Under the pieces are notes generated by a model. It made no database searches. It was not told the origin of the DNA and saw only the letters and a program-made list of their open reading frames with translations. From an uncultured Lachnospiraceae bacterium (GTDB lineage: Bacteria > Bacillota > Clostridia > Lachnospirales > Lachnospiraceae): 64,000 nt of DNA. Numbering within the stretch: position 1 is the first letter of the stretch; every line of letters begins with the position of its first letter. Of this stretch, positions 16,414 through 24,449 are shown one piece after another. The translations under genes were made by a program, and so were the position numbers. The DNA lies in NCBI GenBank assembly GCA_910578335.1, contig CAJTPU010000008.1:24920-88919 (forward strand), given 5' to 3'.

Positions 16414-17136
16414 CTATTGTCCGTCATGCAGCGCGGCAGGTTTTTTGCTTAAGTAGATACAGTATATGATTGCGACGATTATGGTGGCGCCCATATAAAG
16501 ATATGCGCTTGCCAAACTCCTGTCTGGAGCGGCAAAATTTGAGAGCGCGTTGACCATTCCGTGAATCGGAATACATATACAGAGGCTGCCGGATTTGTAA
16601 AAAACAAAGCTGAAGATAAAGCCCCAGGCGATAGCAAAGAACACTTGAATCAAAGTTTCCATGTTCGCCTGCCCTGCAAAAAGGTTAACAATATGCCCAA
16701 TGCCGAAGGTGACAGCCGAAATGGTGATGGCAACAGGTGCAGGGTCCTTTTTAAGTAAAATGCGGAACAAAAAACCGCGGAATATCATTTCTTCAATAAA
16801 ACCGACAAGCAGCATGGAAACAACGGCAAATGCCTGTCCAATACCGCTGTAAGCGATGCCGAAGCCGCCCCAGAGATTTCCGGTCATCAGTACAGCCATG
16901 GGGATAAAAAACCAGTAATCAGCCGCCTTGCCCTTAAAGCGGCAAAGACCGTATTTTTCCTCCAGATGATTTCTCTTCACAAACACAAAGATGCCGGCTG
17001 CGATGACGGCAAGCGCCGCAAGCATCGCAGCGCTCTCGTCGCCGCGCTTTCCCCTTATGGGAATCGTTACAACGCAGTACAGAATAATCCATAATATCGC
17101 GAACAACAATTCATTTTTCTTGTACAGTTTTCTCAT
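16414..17136 (-). CDS. CPBP-family intramembrane metalloprotease (CAAX-protease-like)
   Basis: A 240-residue polytopic protein of the CPBP/Abi family. The three conserved motifs are visible: EEMIFRGF (EExxxR), FGIGHIVN (FxxxH) and the late histidine HGMVNALSN. These build a metal-dependent intramembrane protease; relatives confer bacteriocin immunity or process prenylated or small proteins. An upstream ATG at 17148 is possible, but GGAG sits seven bases before the ATG at 17136. It lies directly downstream of a TetR gene on the same strand (31-bp gap) and is probably controlled by it. Confidence 0.85.
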   Translation of the reverse strand: MRKLYKKNELLFAILWIILYCVVTIPIRGKRGDESAAMLAALAVIAAGIFVFVKRNHLEEKYGLCRFKGKAADYWFFIPMAVLMTGNLWGGFGIAYSGIGQAFAVVSMLLVGFIEEMIFRGFLFRILLKKDPAPVAITISAVTFGIGHIVNLFAGQANMETLIQVFFAIAWGFIFSFVFYKSGSLCICIPIHGMVNALSNFAAPDRSLASAYLYMGATIIVAIIYCIYLSKKPAALHDGQ

Positions 17137-17166
17137 TTTAATCTCCATTCCTGTGCAGGCAGAACA

Positions 17167-17736
17167 TCAGCCTTCGTTCTCTTTTGCCGCAAGCACCGCT
17201 CCGCGGTAAGCTTTTTCAAGATGTTTTGCGACGATACTTTCATCGTATGTAAGAGAGTTGTTGGCAATGATACTTGCGTAACCGTGCGCAAAAAGTGAAA
17301 TGGTTACAAATACTTCCTTTACCTGTTTGATATCCATCTCCATTGCGCCCTGCATCACGGTAAGAACAGGCTGTAATTCCTCACTGTCCACCATTTCCAT
17401 CAGACTGTTTTCGACTGCAAAGCCTGACTGGAAAAGAAGGCGGAACAAATTTGGCTCGCGGATTGCAAAGCGGATATAGTTAAGACCTATTCCGAGCATA
17501 ATGCCCTCTGTCCGATTTTCAATGTGCATCAGGTATTCCGAATGAAAGCGGTCCGTTTTTTCGTATACCGCCCGTTTCAGCTCTTCGATTCTTGCAAAGT
17601 GGTACATCACAGGCTGCGTGGAGCACTTAAGCTTTTCTGAAACGGTGCGGGCGTTGACGTTTTCAATGCCCATGATTCTGGTGACTGCAAATGCAGCGTC
17701 AACTACCATTTCCTTTGTTATTTTTGCCTTTGGCAT
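17167..17736 (-). CDS. TetR-type transcriptional regulator
   Basis: A 189-residue regulator. The N-terminal helix-turn-helix (about residues 5-50) contains ITKEMVVDAAFAV, then VNARTVSEKL and QPVMYHFARIEELKRAVYE, the standard TetR fold. The ligand-binding half (residues 55-189) is divergent, with a distinctive AIREPNLFRLLFQ segment shared with several uncharacterised Clostridia regulators. The ATG at 17736 follows GGAGG; a longer start at 17784 would run into the operator. Two tandem palindromes lie 60-90 bases upstream and are the likely autoregulatory site. Probable target: its own operon with the CPBP protease. Confidence 0.85.
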   Translation of the reverse strand: MPKAKITKEMVVDAAFAVTRIMGIENVNARTVSEKLKCSTQPVMYHFARIEELKRAVYEKTDRFHSEYLMHIENRTEGIMLGIGLNYIRFAIREPNLFRLLFQSGFAVENSLMEMVDSEELQPVLTVMQGAMEMDIKQVKEVFVTISLFAHGYASIIANNSLTYDESIVAKHLEKAYRGAVLAAKENEG

Positions 17737-17794
17737 GGAACCTCCATTTCTGTGCATGCTTTCAAAGCAAGAGAGCGCACGCAAGCCTTCCTAT

Positions 17795-17824
17795 TATAAC
17801 TCGAGTTATATAACTTGAATTATA
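17795..17824. promoter_or_regulatory. Tandem palindromic operators upstream of the TetR-CPBP operon
   Basis: A perfect 16-bp palindrome, TATAACTCGAGTTATA (17795-17810), overlaps by two bases an imperfect second one, TATAACTTGAATTATA (17809-17824). On the minus strand a TATAAT (-10 like) overlaps the first. Tandem sites of this size are usual for TetR-family dimers. Confidence 0.7.
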
Positions 17825-17949
17825 ATAGAAAAGGCAGATTTGTCAATGACTTTTTTGGATATCTTTTATGGGTGAGGAATTTTTGTCCCGACAGGGGCTT
17901 TGTTCCGCAGAAGATTTATTCTGGCAGAGAATGATTCCCGCAGAAATGT

Positions 17950-19104
17950 TTAGCTCATACAGAAGCGCGTAAAGCGTTTTAAGGCAGATTGGATTTTATT
18001 TTCCAGCGCTTTCGTCTGCCTTACATCCGGCTCATACCAGAGGTTTAAAACCTGAAGCTCTTTTTTCTTTTTGTCATACCGCATTTCAATCCTACCGATA
18101 AAGCGCTCGCCATAGAGAACCGGCAGCACGTAATAGCCGTATTTGCGCTCTGCCTGCGGCGTGTAGATTTCCCATTTGTATGAAAAAGCAAAGAGCGCTT
18201 CTATCAGTTTTCTGTCCCACAGCATATTGTCCAAAGGCGCAATAAATTCACAGCGCGGCGGCGCGGGTGTATCCTTTAAGGCATCGAGAAGCACCAAATC
18301 CTCGGTGCGGCAGTATAAGGTGTGTTCTATGCCTTCCACCGTAATGGGGGTGATATGGGATTCGGATACAAGCTCGGAAAAAATGGCATCCCTGTCGCCG
18401 GCTTTTAGTCCGGCGATGCCGAGCCAGGCATCGGAAGCGCGGTTCCATAAGAGCCCCAAAGAACCAATCCGCTGCAGGACGCGCCATTTTTTATGCGCAA
18501 AATCAGAAGGGCAGGGGTCTGCTTCTGCAAGGATGTCCGCAGGAAGGCAGTTTTCGATAAGCTCATAATATTTCAGTGTGCCTTTTTTGTGGTGAATGGC
18601 AAGCTCACCGCTGAAATACATATGCTCAAGAGCGGCGCGGGAAAGATTTGTCCGGCTCCAGTACCAGTCTACTTTTTGGGAGATATCCAAGTCGGCAGAG
18701 CAGAGGGGACCCTTTTCGGCAATGGCGGCAAGAACCAGGTCGTGTACCTGTCCGATTTCCGTATGGCTTCGCTCCCATCTGCGGTGTGCTTCCCGCTCCC
18801 GCTCAAAGTATTTCCAGTGTTCCACCGGCATGATGGAAAGGTTTTTGTCAAAATAGTCAAGCAGCTTCCGCTCCTCATATAAAAGCGCATAGAGCATGGA
18901 TTTGGTAAACCCTTTGACTCTGGACTGCAGAACAAGCTCAGCGTTTTTACTGCATACATCTATGGGGTCAAACTGGATACATCCGGCCTGACGGATAAAG
19001 TCAAGAACGCCTTCTTTTCCCGTGAACCTGTAACTGCCGTAGAGTCCTTGTTTGGACAGCATAAATCTTCGGGCTTCGCTTTTGGTTAAGTATATTTCAG
19101 ACAT
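17950..19104 (-). CDS. YcaQ/AlkZ-like DNA glycosylase (HTH_42 winged-helix family)
   Basis: A 384-residue protein of the winged-helix HTH_42 family that includes E. coli YcaQ and Streptomyces AlkZ, glycosylases that unhook DNA interstrand crosslinks. Family features seen: N-terminal LTKSEARRFMLSKQGL, the Q-x-D catalytic-type motif in GCIQFDPIDV (about residues 41-45), SIMPVEHW, and the C-terminal region IAPLDNMLWDRKL and YVLPVLYGERFIGRIEMR. The QxD form matches the YcaQ-like branch rather than the QxQ toxin-resistance branch; that subgrouping is from memory of the family. Start ATG follows an AGGAGG on the minus strand. Stand-alone gene, slightly upstream of a GNAT gene reading the same way. 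Confidence 0.82.
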   Translation of the reverse strand: MSEIYLTKSEARRFMLSKQGLYGSYRFTGKEGVLDFIRQAGCIQFDPIDVCSKNAELVLQSRVKGFTKSMLYALLYEERKLLDYFDKNLSIMPVEHWKYFEREREAHRRWERSHTEIGQVHDLVLAAIAEKGPLCSADLDISQKVDWYWSRTNLSRAALEHMYFSGELAIHHKKGTLKYYELIENCLPADILAEADPCPSDFAHKKWRVLQRIGSLGLLWNRASDAWLGIAGLKAGDRDAIFSELVSESHITPITVEGIEHTLYCRTEDLVLLDALKDTPAPPRCEFIAPLDNMLWDRKLIEALFAFSYKWEIYTPQAERKYGYYVLPVLYGERFIGRIEMRYDKKKKELQVLNLWYEPDVRQTKALENKIQSALKRFTRFCMS

Positions 19105-19140
19105 GGTATCCTCCTGTTCGGAACGGGACTTTAGCGGATG

Positions 19141-19710
19141 CTATTGTTTTTGCAGTACATAATAATCGCTGTAAGCGATGCCGTCATCTTTGCCGATAAG
19201 CTTCTCTTCAGAAGCGGTAAATCCCAGTTTTTTTGCCGCAGCTTTCCGCTCTGATGCAAAAGGGGGAATCTTGGTAGCGAGCATCTTGCAATCAAAGAGT
19301 GTAAAAGCAGGCTGTGCAATCAGGGACAATATGACAGAGACAGCTTCTGCCTGCTCGTAATCACTTCGCAAATCTAGCCGCAGCAGACCGCAATTGTTGA
19401 AGTAATCGTCAGACATACGATTAAATAATTCAATGGTTCCTATGGCTTTGCCGGTACGTTTATCTACAATTACCCAGCGTACAAAGCCCCTATCCTGATA
19501 TGCCCAAAGCCAGAAGCCGACGGCGTCCTGCATACGCTGCAGAGTGGTGTAATGAAAATCATCGCCGTGGCAGTTGTCACTGTTAAAAAGAGGGACGGCT
19601 TTTTCGTCAGAATACACGGCAAGCAAATCCGGCGCATCGGAAGCTTCGACAAGCCGCAAAAGGTACTGTTCATTTTCTAATATAGGACATTTTTCATAAG
19701 GATTTGACAT
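19141..19710 (-). CDS. GNAT-family N-acetyltransferase
   Basis: A 189-residue GNAT protein resembling the RimJ-like group: N-terminal LRLVEASDAPDLLAVYSDEKAV, central WVIVDKRTGKAIGTIELF, LRLDLRSDYEQAEAVSVIL where the acetyl-CoA loop should be, and a C-terminal FASERKAAAKKLGFTASEE. The loop lacks the canonical R/QxxGxG/A pattern, so catalysis needs checking. Start at 19710 follows GGAG. Gap of 36 bases to the YcaQ-like gene downstream on the same strand; the two may be co-transcribed. Acceptor unknown. Confidence 0.75.
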   Translation of the reverse strand: MSNPYEKCPILENEQYLLRLVEASDAPDLLAVYSDEKAVPLFNSDNCHGDDFHYTTLQRMQDAVGFWLWAYQDRGFVRWVIVDKRTGKAIGTIELFNRMSDDYFNNCGLLRLDLRSDYEQAEAVSVILSLIAQPAFTLFDCKMLATKIPPFASERKAAAKKLGFTASEEKLIGKDDGIAYSDYYVLQKQ

Positions 19711-19836
19711 AGGAGACCTCCACTTTGTTTTCATATAGTATAGCATGACAAGACCGGTGCGGGCAATAGAAAATCAAAATATATGTTCGATATACAAAAA
19801 GCCGGTTACAGTCATAAAAAGAAATGCAGAAAAATC

Positions 19837-19865
19837 TTGACAGGGATAACGGATATAGCTAAAAT
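19837..19865 (+). promoter_or_regulatory. Promoter of the tetR gene at 19907
   Basis: TTGACA (19837-19842), 17-base spacer, TAAAAT (19860-19865). The operator at 19871-19887 begins at the expected transcription start, a position for direct repression. Confidence 0.75.
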
Positions 19866-19870
19866 AAAAA

Positions 19871-19887
19871 GCATAACAATGTTATGC
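19871..19887. promoter_or_regulatory. TetR operator, regulator promoter copy
   Basis: GCATAACAATGTTATGC, a perfect 8+1+8 palindrome. The inner CATAACA-N-TGTTATG is repeated at 20579-20601 before the ABC genes, so one regulator probably controls both promoters. Confidence 0.8.
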
Positions 19888-19906
19888 AGAGAGGAAGGCA
19901 GACGGT

Positions 19907-20536
19907 TTGGCGGAGGACAAAGAGACAAAAAAGAAGCTTCTTGACAGCGCAAAACAGGAGTTTTTGGAGAAGGGTTATATGAAAGCTTCTCTGCGGACAA
20001 TCTGCAAAAATGCCGGCGTCACGACAGGCGCCCTGTATTTTTTCTTTGAGAATAAAGAAGATTTGCTGCGAGAGCTTGTGGAAGAACCGCTTAAGGGATT
20101 GATAGCGCTGATGCAGCAGCATCTTTTGGAAGAGCTGGAGGAAGGCGCAGGCGTCATTGACCTTTCTGCAGATACGAAGGATATTCGTGCGGCAAAAGAA
20201 ATCGTATCTTTTATCTATCAGCATTATGACATCTTTCTGATTTTGCTGGCAAAGAGTCAGGGAAGCAGATATGAGGATACGGTAAGCCGCTTAGCCGACT
20301 GGGGAGAGGAACACTATACAAAGCTTTCGGCAATGGCGGCTGAACAGTACGGTGTTCCAAAGCCGGATAAGTACCTGATTCATTGGACGACATATGTGCA
20401 GGTTCATGCATTTACCCACCTGCTTTTGCACGAGCCGGATGTGAACAAGGCGCTTGCCCATATTGAGCGGATTGTGATTTTTCTTGTATCCGGCTGGAAT
20501 GGCATGATTGCAAACAGATATGGAATAGGACCGTAA
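19907..20536 (+). CDS. TetR-type regulator of the adjacent ABC transporter
   Basis: A 209-residue TetR-family repressor starting at TTG after AGAGGAAGG. The DNA-binding part (residues 7-52) reads KKKLLDSAKQEFLEKGY, ASLRTICKNAGVTTGALYFFFENKEDLLREL, a textbook TetR helix-turn-helix. The C-terminal part carries the ligand/dimer helices and ends near residue 209. Identical-core palindromes at its own promoter and before the downstream ABC operon argue for autorepression and repression of the transporter, with release by a compound the transporter may handle (inferred). The next gene starts 88 bases downstream after a terminator. Confidence 0.9.
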   Translation: MAEDKETKKKLLDSAKQEFLEKGYMKASLRTICKNAGVTTGALYFFFENKEDLLRELVEEPLKGLIALMQQHLLEELEEGAGVIDLSADTKDIRAAKEIVSFIYQHYDIFLILLAKSQGSRYEDTVSRLADWGEEHYTKLSAMAAEQYGVPKPDKYLIHWTTYVQVHAFTHLLLHEPDVNKALAHIERIVIFLVSGWNGMIANRYGIGP

Positions 20537-20543
20537 CAACAGG

Positions 20544-20571
20544 GCGTGTCTGATTAGCGGCACGCTTTTTT
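20544..20571 (+). terminator. Terminator between tetR and the ABC operon
   Basis: GCGTGTC (20544-20550) pairs with GGCACGC (20559-20565) with one G-U, followed by six T. It separates the regulator transcript from the ABC operon, which then needs its own promoter at the operator just downstream. Confidence 0.7.
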
Positions 20572-20578
20572 ACATAAC

Positions 20579-20601
20579 GCAACATAACATTGTTATGTTG
20601 C
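20579..20601. promoter_or_regulatory. TetR operator, transporter promoter copy
   Basis: A perfect 11+1+11 palindrome whose centre CATAACATTGTTATG matches the operator at 19871-19887 except for the central base. It lies 23 bases before the GTG start of the ATPase gene, over the presumed -10/+1 region. Confidence 0.8.
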
Positions 20602-20623
20602 GCGCAAAAAAGGAGGACTCGTT

Positions 20624-21325
20624 GTGTATCTTGTGGTAAAGAATCTGAAAAAAAGTTATGGAGAGGGCGGGAGTTTTATGGAGGTTTTAAAAGGTGTCGA
20701 TTTCTCTGTTGAAAAGGGAGCTATGTGCGTGATACAGGGAACAAGCGGCTCGGGAAAGTCTACGCTGCTAAATTGCATCGGCGGGTTAGAGGAAGCGGAT
20801 TCCGGTTCCATATATGTGGAGGATGTGGAGGTCTGTGGGCTTTCACGGGAAAAGCTGTCCGATTACCGCAGGGCAAATCTGGGGTTCGTGTTTCAATTCT
20901 ATAATCTTGTGCCAAATCTTACGGTCAAAGAGAATATTCAGGTGTGCGAGTATCTGACGAACAAACCGCTTGATTTGCATGAGCTTATGGACGTTCTTGG
21001 TCTTACGGAGCATCAGGATAAGTTTCCGTCTCAGCTTTCCGGCGGACAGCAGCAGAGATGTGCGATTGCGAGGGCGCTAGTGAAGAATCCGAAGCTGCTT
21101 TTGTGTGACGAGCCTACGGGAGCGCTGGACTCCGCGACTTCCCGGGATATTTTGGTGCTGCTTGAGAAAATTAACGCCAAATACGGTACGACCATGCTGA
21201 TTGTCACGCACAATAATTCCATCAGAAACATGGTGAATCAGGTTATTTTTTTGAAAGATGGGCAGGTCAGGAAGAATTACCGGAATGATGCAAGGGTGCC
21301 GGCGGCGGAATTGGAGGATTTGTAA
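20624..21325 (+). CDS. ABC transporter ATP-binding protein (LolD/MacB type)
   Basis: A 233-residue ATPase starting at GTG after AAAGGAGGA. Walker A GTSGSGKST (residues ~40-48), Q-loop VFQFYNLVPNLTV, signature LSGGQQQR, Walker B LLLCDEPTGALDS and switch His VTHNN are all intact; the TGALDS wording is typical of the LolD/MacB/BceA group. Its stop codon overlaps the start of the FtsX-like permease gene by one base (TAATG). The pair is controlled by the TetR operator upstream. Likely moves or removes a membrane-active compound rather than importing nutrients; no binding protein is present. Confidence 0.9.
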   Translation: MYLVVKNLKKSYGEGGSFMEVLKGVDFSVEKGAMCVIQGTSGSGKSTLLNCIGGLEEADSGSIYVEDVEVCGLSREKLSDYRRANLGFVFQFYNLVPNLTVKENIQVCEYLTNKPLDLHELMDVLGLTEHQDKFPSQLSGGQQQRCAIARALVKNPKLLLCDEPTGALDSATSRDILVLLEKINAKYGTTMLIVTHNNSIRNMVNQVIFLKDGQVRKNYRNDARVPAAELEDL

Positions 21326-23583
21326 TGCAAAAAATATTACGAAAAAGGTTTTTGAGGGAATTGAAGGAAAATAGATACCGTTATCTGGCGCTGGGATTCC
21401 TGATTGTGATGGGAATGTACATTGTGACAGGGCTTGTCGGCGCAGCGGAGACTATTATAGAAGGCACGGCAAAGGCGGCTAGGGAAAACCGGCTGGAGGA
21501 TGGGCAGTTTAGTGTGTTTGCACCGCTCGATGAGCAGGAAAAAAAGTCACTCGAAAAGGCGGGCATTACCTTAGAGGAACATTTTTATCTGGATTATACA
21601 CTTTTGGATGCTTCCATACTTCGGATTTTCTCACAGAGGGACAAAATAGACCTGGTGCAGATTGACATGGGCAGCTTTCCGGTAAAAGGCGGTGAAATTT
21701 TGCTAGAAAGGCGTTACTGCGAGGAGCATGGGATTGCAGTCGGGGACACCGTCAAAATCGGCAGTTTTGATTATACGGTTACGGGCATTGGAACGGCACC
21801 TGATTATGAATCCATGATTCGGAATTTTTCGGACAGCGCCGTAGACAGCTTACAGTTTGGCTTTGGATTTGTGACAAAAGAGGATTACGAGGAGCTAAAA
21901 AAGAGCGGCGAAAGTATTTCTTCGGAGGAATATTTTTATGCATATCTTTTAAATGGAAAAGTGACCCATCAGCAGTTAAAGGCGCTGCTGCGGGATTTTT
22001 TTGTGGAAAATACAGACCGCTCTGTGTGCAAAATGACACGGTTTGTTCCTGCGGCGGACAATCCGCGGATTGGTGCGGCTGCAGACGATAAGCTTGTAGA
22101 GAAAGCGGCGGGGCTGGCGGCGGGAGTGATTGTCCTGATTTTGTTTGCCTATGTGATATCCGTTTTTACGGTACACCATATAGAGAAGGAATCGGGTGTG
22201 ATTGGGACGCTCTATGCCATGGGAGTGAGAAAAAAGGAGCTTATGCTGCATTACCTGACGCTGCCGGTACTGCTTACCTTTACCGCAGGCATTATCGGTA
22301 CGGCACTCGGTTACAGCAGCTTTGGCGCCGCTCTGCAGATGAGCAGTACTTACGGATACTTTTCCGTTCCCCGGATAAGCGTACATTATAAGCTTTATTT
22401 ACTTTTGTATGGGCTGGCTATGCCGCCTCTTGTGACAGTCTGCACCAATTATCTTGTGATTAGAAAGAAGCTGGACAGACCGGCACTTTTTCTGATACGC
22501 GGGGAGCAGAAAAACACGAAAGTGCACAACATAAGGCTGAGAGGCAGTTTTGTAAGAGTTTTCCGGATAAGGCAGCTCCTAAGGGAAAAGCGGACAATGG
22601 TCACGGTTTTCGGAGGCATGTTTATCTCGCTGTTAATTGTCATGCTTTCCCTCAATTGTTATATATTGTGCGTCCATGTGAAAACGGAAAATGTGGAGGA
22701 TACCAAATTTGCATATATGTATACTTACAAATATCCGGAAGCGGACGTTCAAGGCGGAGAGGAAGCTTATGGCGTTGTCATGAAAAAAGAAACGCTCGGA
22801 TACAATTTTGATGTGCTGCTTTTGGGAATCCACAAAGAGAATCCTTACTTTGAGGCGGCGGTGGAAAAGGGAAAAAGCAAAGTGCTGATTTCTTCTGCAA
22901 TGGCGCAGAAATACGGACTTCGTATCGGGGACGTCTTAACACTTTATCATGAGGAGGACGACAGATATTATGCCTTTTTCATAGAGGGCATCGTGGAGTA
23001 TTCTGCAGGATTTTTTGCCTTTATGGACATTGACAGTATGCGGGAAATGCTGGGGCAGGACGAAACGTATTATAACGTTGTTTTTGCAGAGCGGGAGCTT
23101 GCGGTTGACAGCGGCAGGCTTTATTCCGTTCTTTCAGAGGACGAAGTGGAAAAGAGCGCGTCCGTGTTTGCAGCACAGATGAAAAACATGGTTATTATGC
23201 TGCTGGCAGTTTCCGTTCTGATGTTTGTCGTGGTGATGTACCTGATGATGAAGGTCATGATTGACCGCTCGGCAATGCCGATTTCTTTGTTTCGGGTGTT
23301 TGGCTACAAGCAAAAAGAAATTAGAAAGCTGTATTTGGACGGAAATTTTTTCGTTATTGCAGCGAGCGCGCTTGTGGGGATTCCCCTGTCAAAGGCAGTT
23401 ATGGACAGAATGTATCCGTATCTGGTGTCAAATATCGCCTGCGGCATCAACCTTACTTTTCCGTGGGAGATGTATGTTGGGATTTTTGTAAGCGTACTGC
23501 TTTTGTATTTTTTGGTAAACCGGATTTTGATGCTTCGGGTAAGTCGGATACTTCCGTCGGAGGTATTAAAAAACAGGGAATAG
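21325..23583 (+). CDS. FtsX-family ABC permease with large extracellular domain
   Basis: A 752-residue permease. One membrane helix near residues 18-42 is followed by an extracytoplasmic MacB-like domain (to ~260). Then come a three-helix FtsX block (~265-390), a second soluble domain (~425-610), and a final three-helix FtsX block (~620-745). This duplicated layout is that of MacB-type mechanotransmission ABC systems found in Firmicutes as antimicrobial-peptide or lipid exporters. Translationally coupled with the ATPase. No homologue-specific motif tells the substrate; the TetR control suggests a small hydrophobic inducer. Confidence 0.88.
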   Translation: MQKILRKRFLRELKENRYRYLALGFLIVMGMYIVTGLVGAAETIIEGTAKAARENRLEDGQFSVFAPLDEQEKKSLEKAGITLEEHFYLDYTLLDASILRIFSQRDKIDLVQIDMGSFPVKGGEILLERRYCEEHGIAVGDTVKIGSFDYTVTGIGTAPDYESMIRNFSDSAVDSLQFGFGFVTKEDYEELKKSGESISSEEYFYAYLLNGKVTHQQLKALLRDFFVENTDRSVCKMTRFVPAADNPRIGAAADDKLVEKAAGLAAGVIVLILFAYVISVFTVHHIEKESGVIGTLYAMGVRKKELMLHYLTLPVLLTFTAGIIGTALGYSSFGAALQMSSTYGYFSVPRISVHYKLYLLLYGLAMPPLVTVCTNYLVIRKKLDRPALFLIRGEQKNTKVHNIRLRGSFVRVFRIRQLLREKRTMVTVFGGMFISLLIVMLSLNCYILCVHVKTENVEDTKFAYMYTYKYPEADVQGGEEAYGVVMKKETLGYNFDVLLLGIHKENPYFEAAVEKGKSKVLISSAMAQKYGLRIGDVLTLYHEEDDRYYAFFIEGIVEYSAGFFAFMDIDSMREMLGQDETYYNVVFAERELAVDSGRLYSVLSEDEVEKSASVFAAQMKNMVIMLLAVSVLMFVVVMYLMMKVMIDRSAMPISLFRVFGYKQKEIRKLYLDGNFFVIAASALVGIPLSKAVMDRMYPYLVSNIACGINLTFPWEMYVGIFVSVLLLYFLVNRILMLRVSRILPSEVLKNRE

Positions 23584-23594
23584 GAAAAGTGCGC

Positions 23595-24209
23595 CTAATC
23601 GAACGCCGTCTGCCAGTTTTCATCAAGAAAAGCCTGAAAACACATGGCAATCTGTTCTTTGGTGGTTTTTTCCCGTGCCAGATTATCCGGCAGTTCTTCC
23701 AGCGCGAAATAGCGGGTTTCGGTTGTTTCAAGGTTTGAGGCAAATGCACCGCCTAGAACGCTGCACAATACAAATACCTTGCAGACGCCATAGGCGTAAA
23801 CAGGCTGATTGTGCCGGTTTCTGTCCTGCAGGGCAATGATTTTGACGGCTTCTACCAAAAGTCCGGTTTCCTCCCTCACTTCTTTTATGGTATTGGACTT
23901 TACGGATTCCAGTACGTCGCACCAGCCGCCGGGGAGCGACCATGTGCCGTTGTTTTCGTGTACCAGCAATATTTTACCGCTTTGAAATATAGCAGCGCGG
24001 GTATCCAGTTTGGGTGTCTGATAGCCGGTTTCCCCGCAAAACAAATCCTTGACCTTATCAAGGGGGATATCGGATTTGGAAGCGATAATTTCGGCTGATA
24101 TTTCCCGCAGCCTTTCATATCGTTCTATATCGTAGACATTGTCGGTGTAGGCAAGCCCTGCCTGCGCCATACTCTGAAGTTCGACTGCCCATTTCAACCA
24201 CTGTTCCAT
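23595..24209 (-). CDS. NUDIX hydrolase with N-terminal NUDIX_N-type domain
   Basis: A 204-residue protein. The N-terminal ~65 residues (LQSMAQAGLAYTDNVYDIERYERLR, split here for description as residues 12-36) match the helical leader found in Clostridia ADP-ribose-type Nudix enzymes. Residues ~90-115 carry the Nudix box: GGWCDVLES, then REETG with the essential glutamates. Predicted to hydrolyse a nucleoside-diphosphate-linked compound such as ADP-ribose; exact substrate unknown. Convergent with the FtsX permease gene (11-base gap), monocistronic. Confidence 0.87.
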   Translation of the reverse strand: MEQWLKWAVELQSMAQAGLAYTDNVYDIERYERLREISAEIIASKSDIPLDKVKDLFCGETGYQTPKLDTRAAIFQSGKILLVHENNGTWSLPGGWCDVLESVKSNTIKEVREETGLLVEAVKIIALQDRNRHNQPVYAYGVCKVFVLCSVLGGAFASNLETTETRYFALEELPDNLAREKTTKEQIAMCFQAFLDENWQTAFD

Positions 24210-24377
24210 TATGACCTCATTTCCGCAAAGCGGCTTTTGCAGGTATTTTAAGGGAGAACGTCAGCCGCATTGTTTTTTGTTAGCTTATTTTTTGATTTTA
24301 GCACAGGAGTTGCAGGGATACAAGAAAGAATGGTAAAATAAAATATCGATATGCACAGCTAAAAAACAGATTAGATA

Positions 24378-24406
24378 TTGCAATTATCCGTATAAAGTGG
24401 TATCTT
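24378..24406 (+). promoter_or_regulatory. Promoter of the amino-acid ABC operon
   Basis: TTGCAA (24378-24383), 17-base spacer, TGG extension and TATCTT (24401-24406), 44 bases before the start codon at 24450. No T-box or riboswitch fold is obvious in the short leader. Confidence 0.6.
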
Positions 24407-24449
24407 ATGCAAGAGTATTGTATTTATATACATAAAAATGGAGGAAAAG

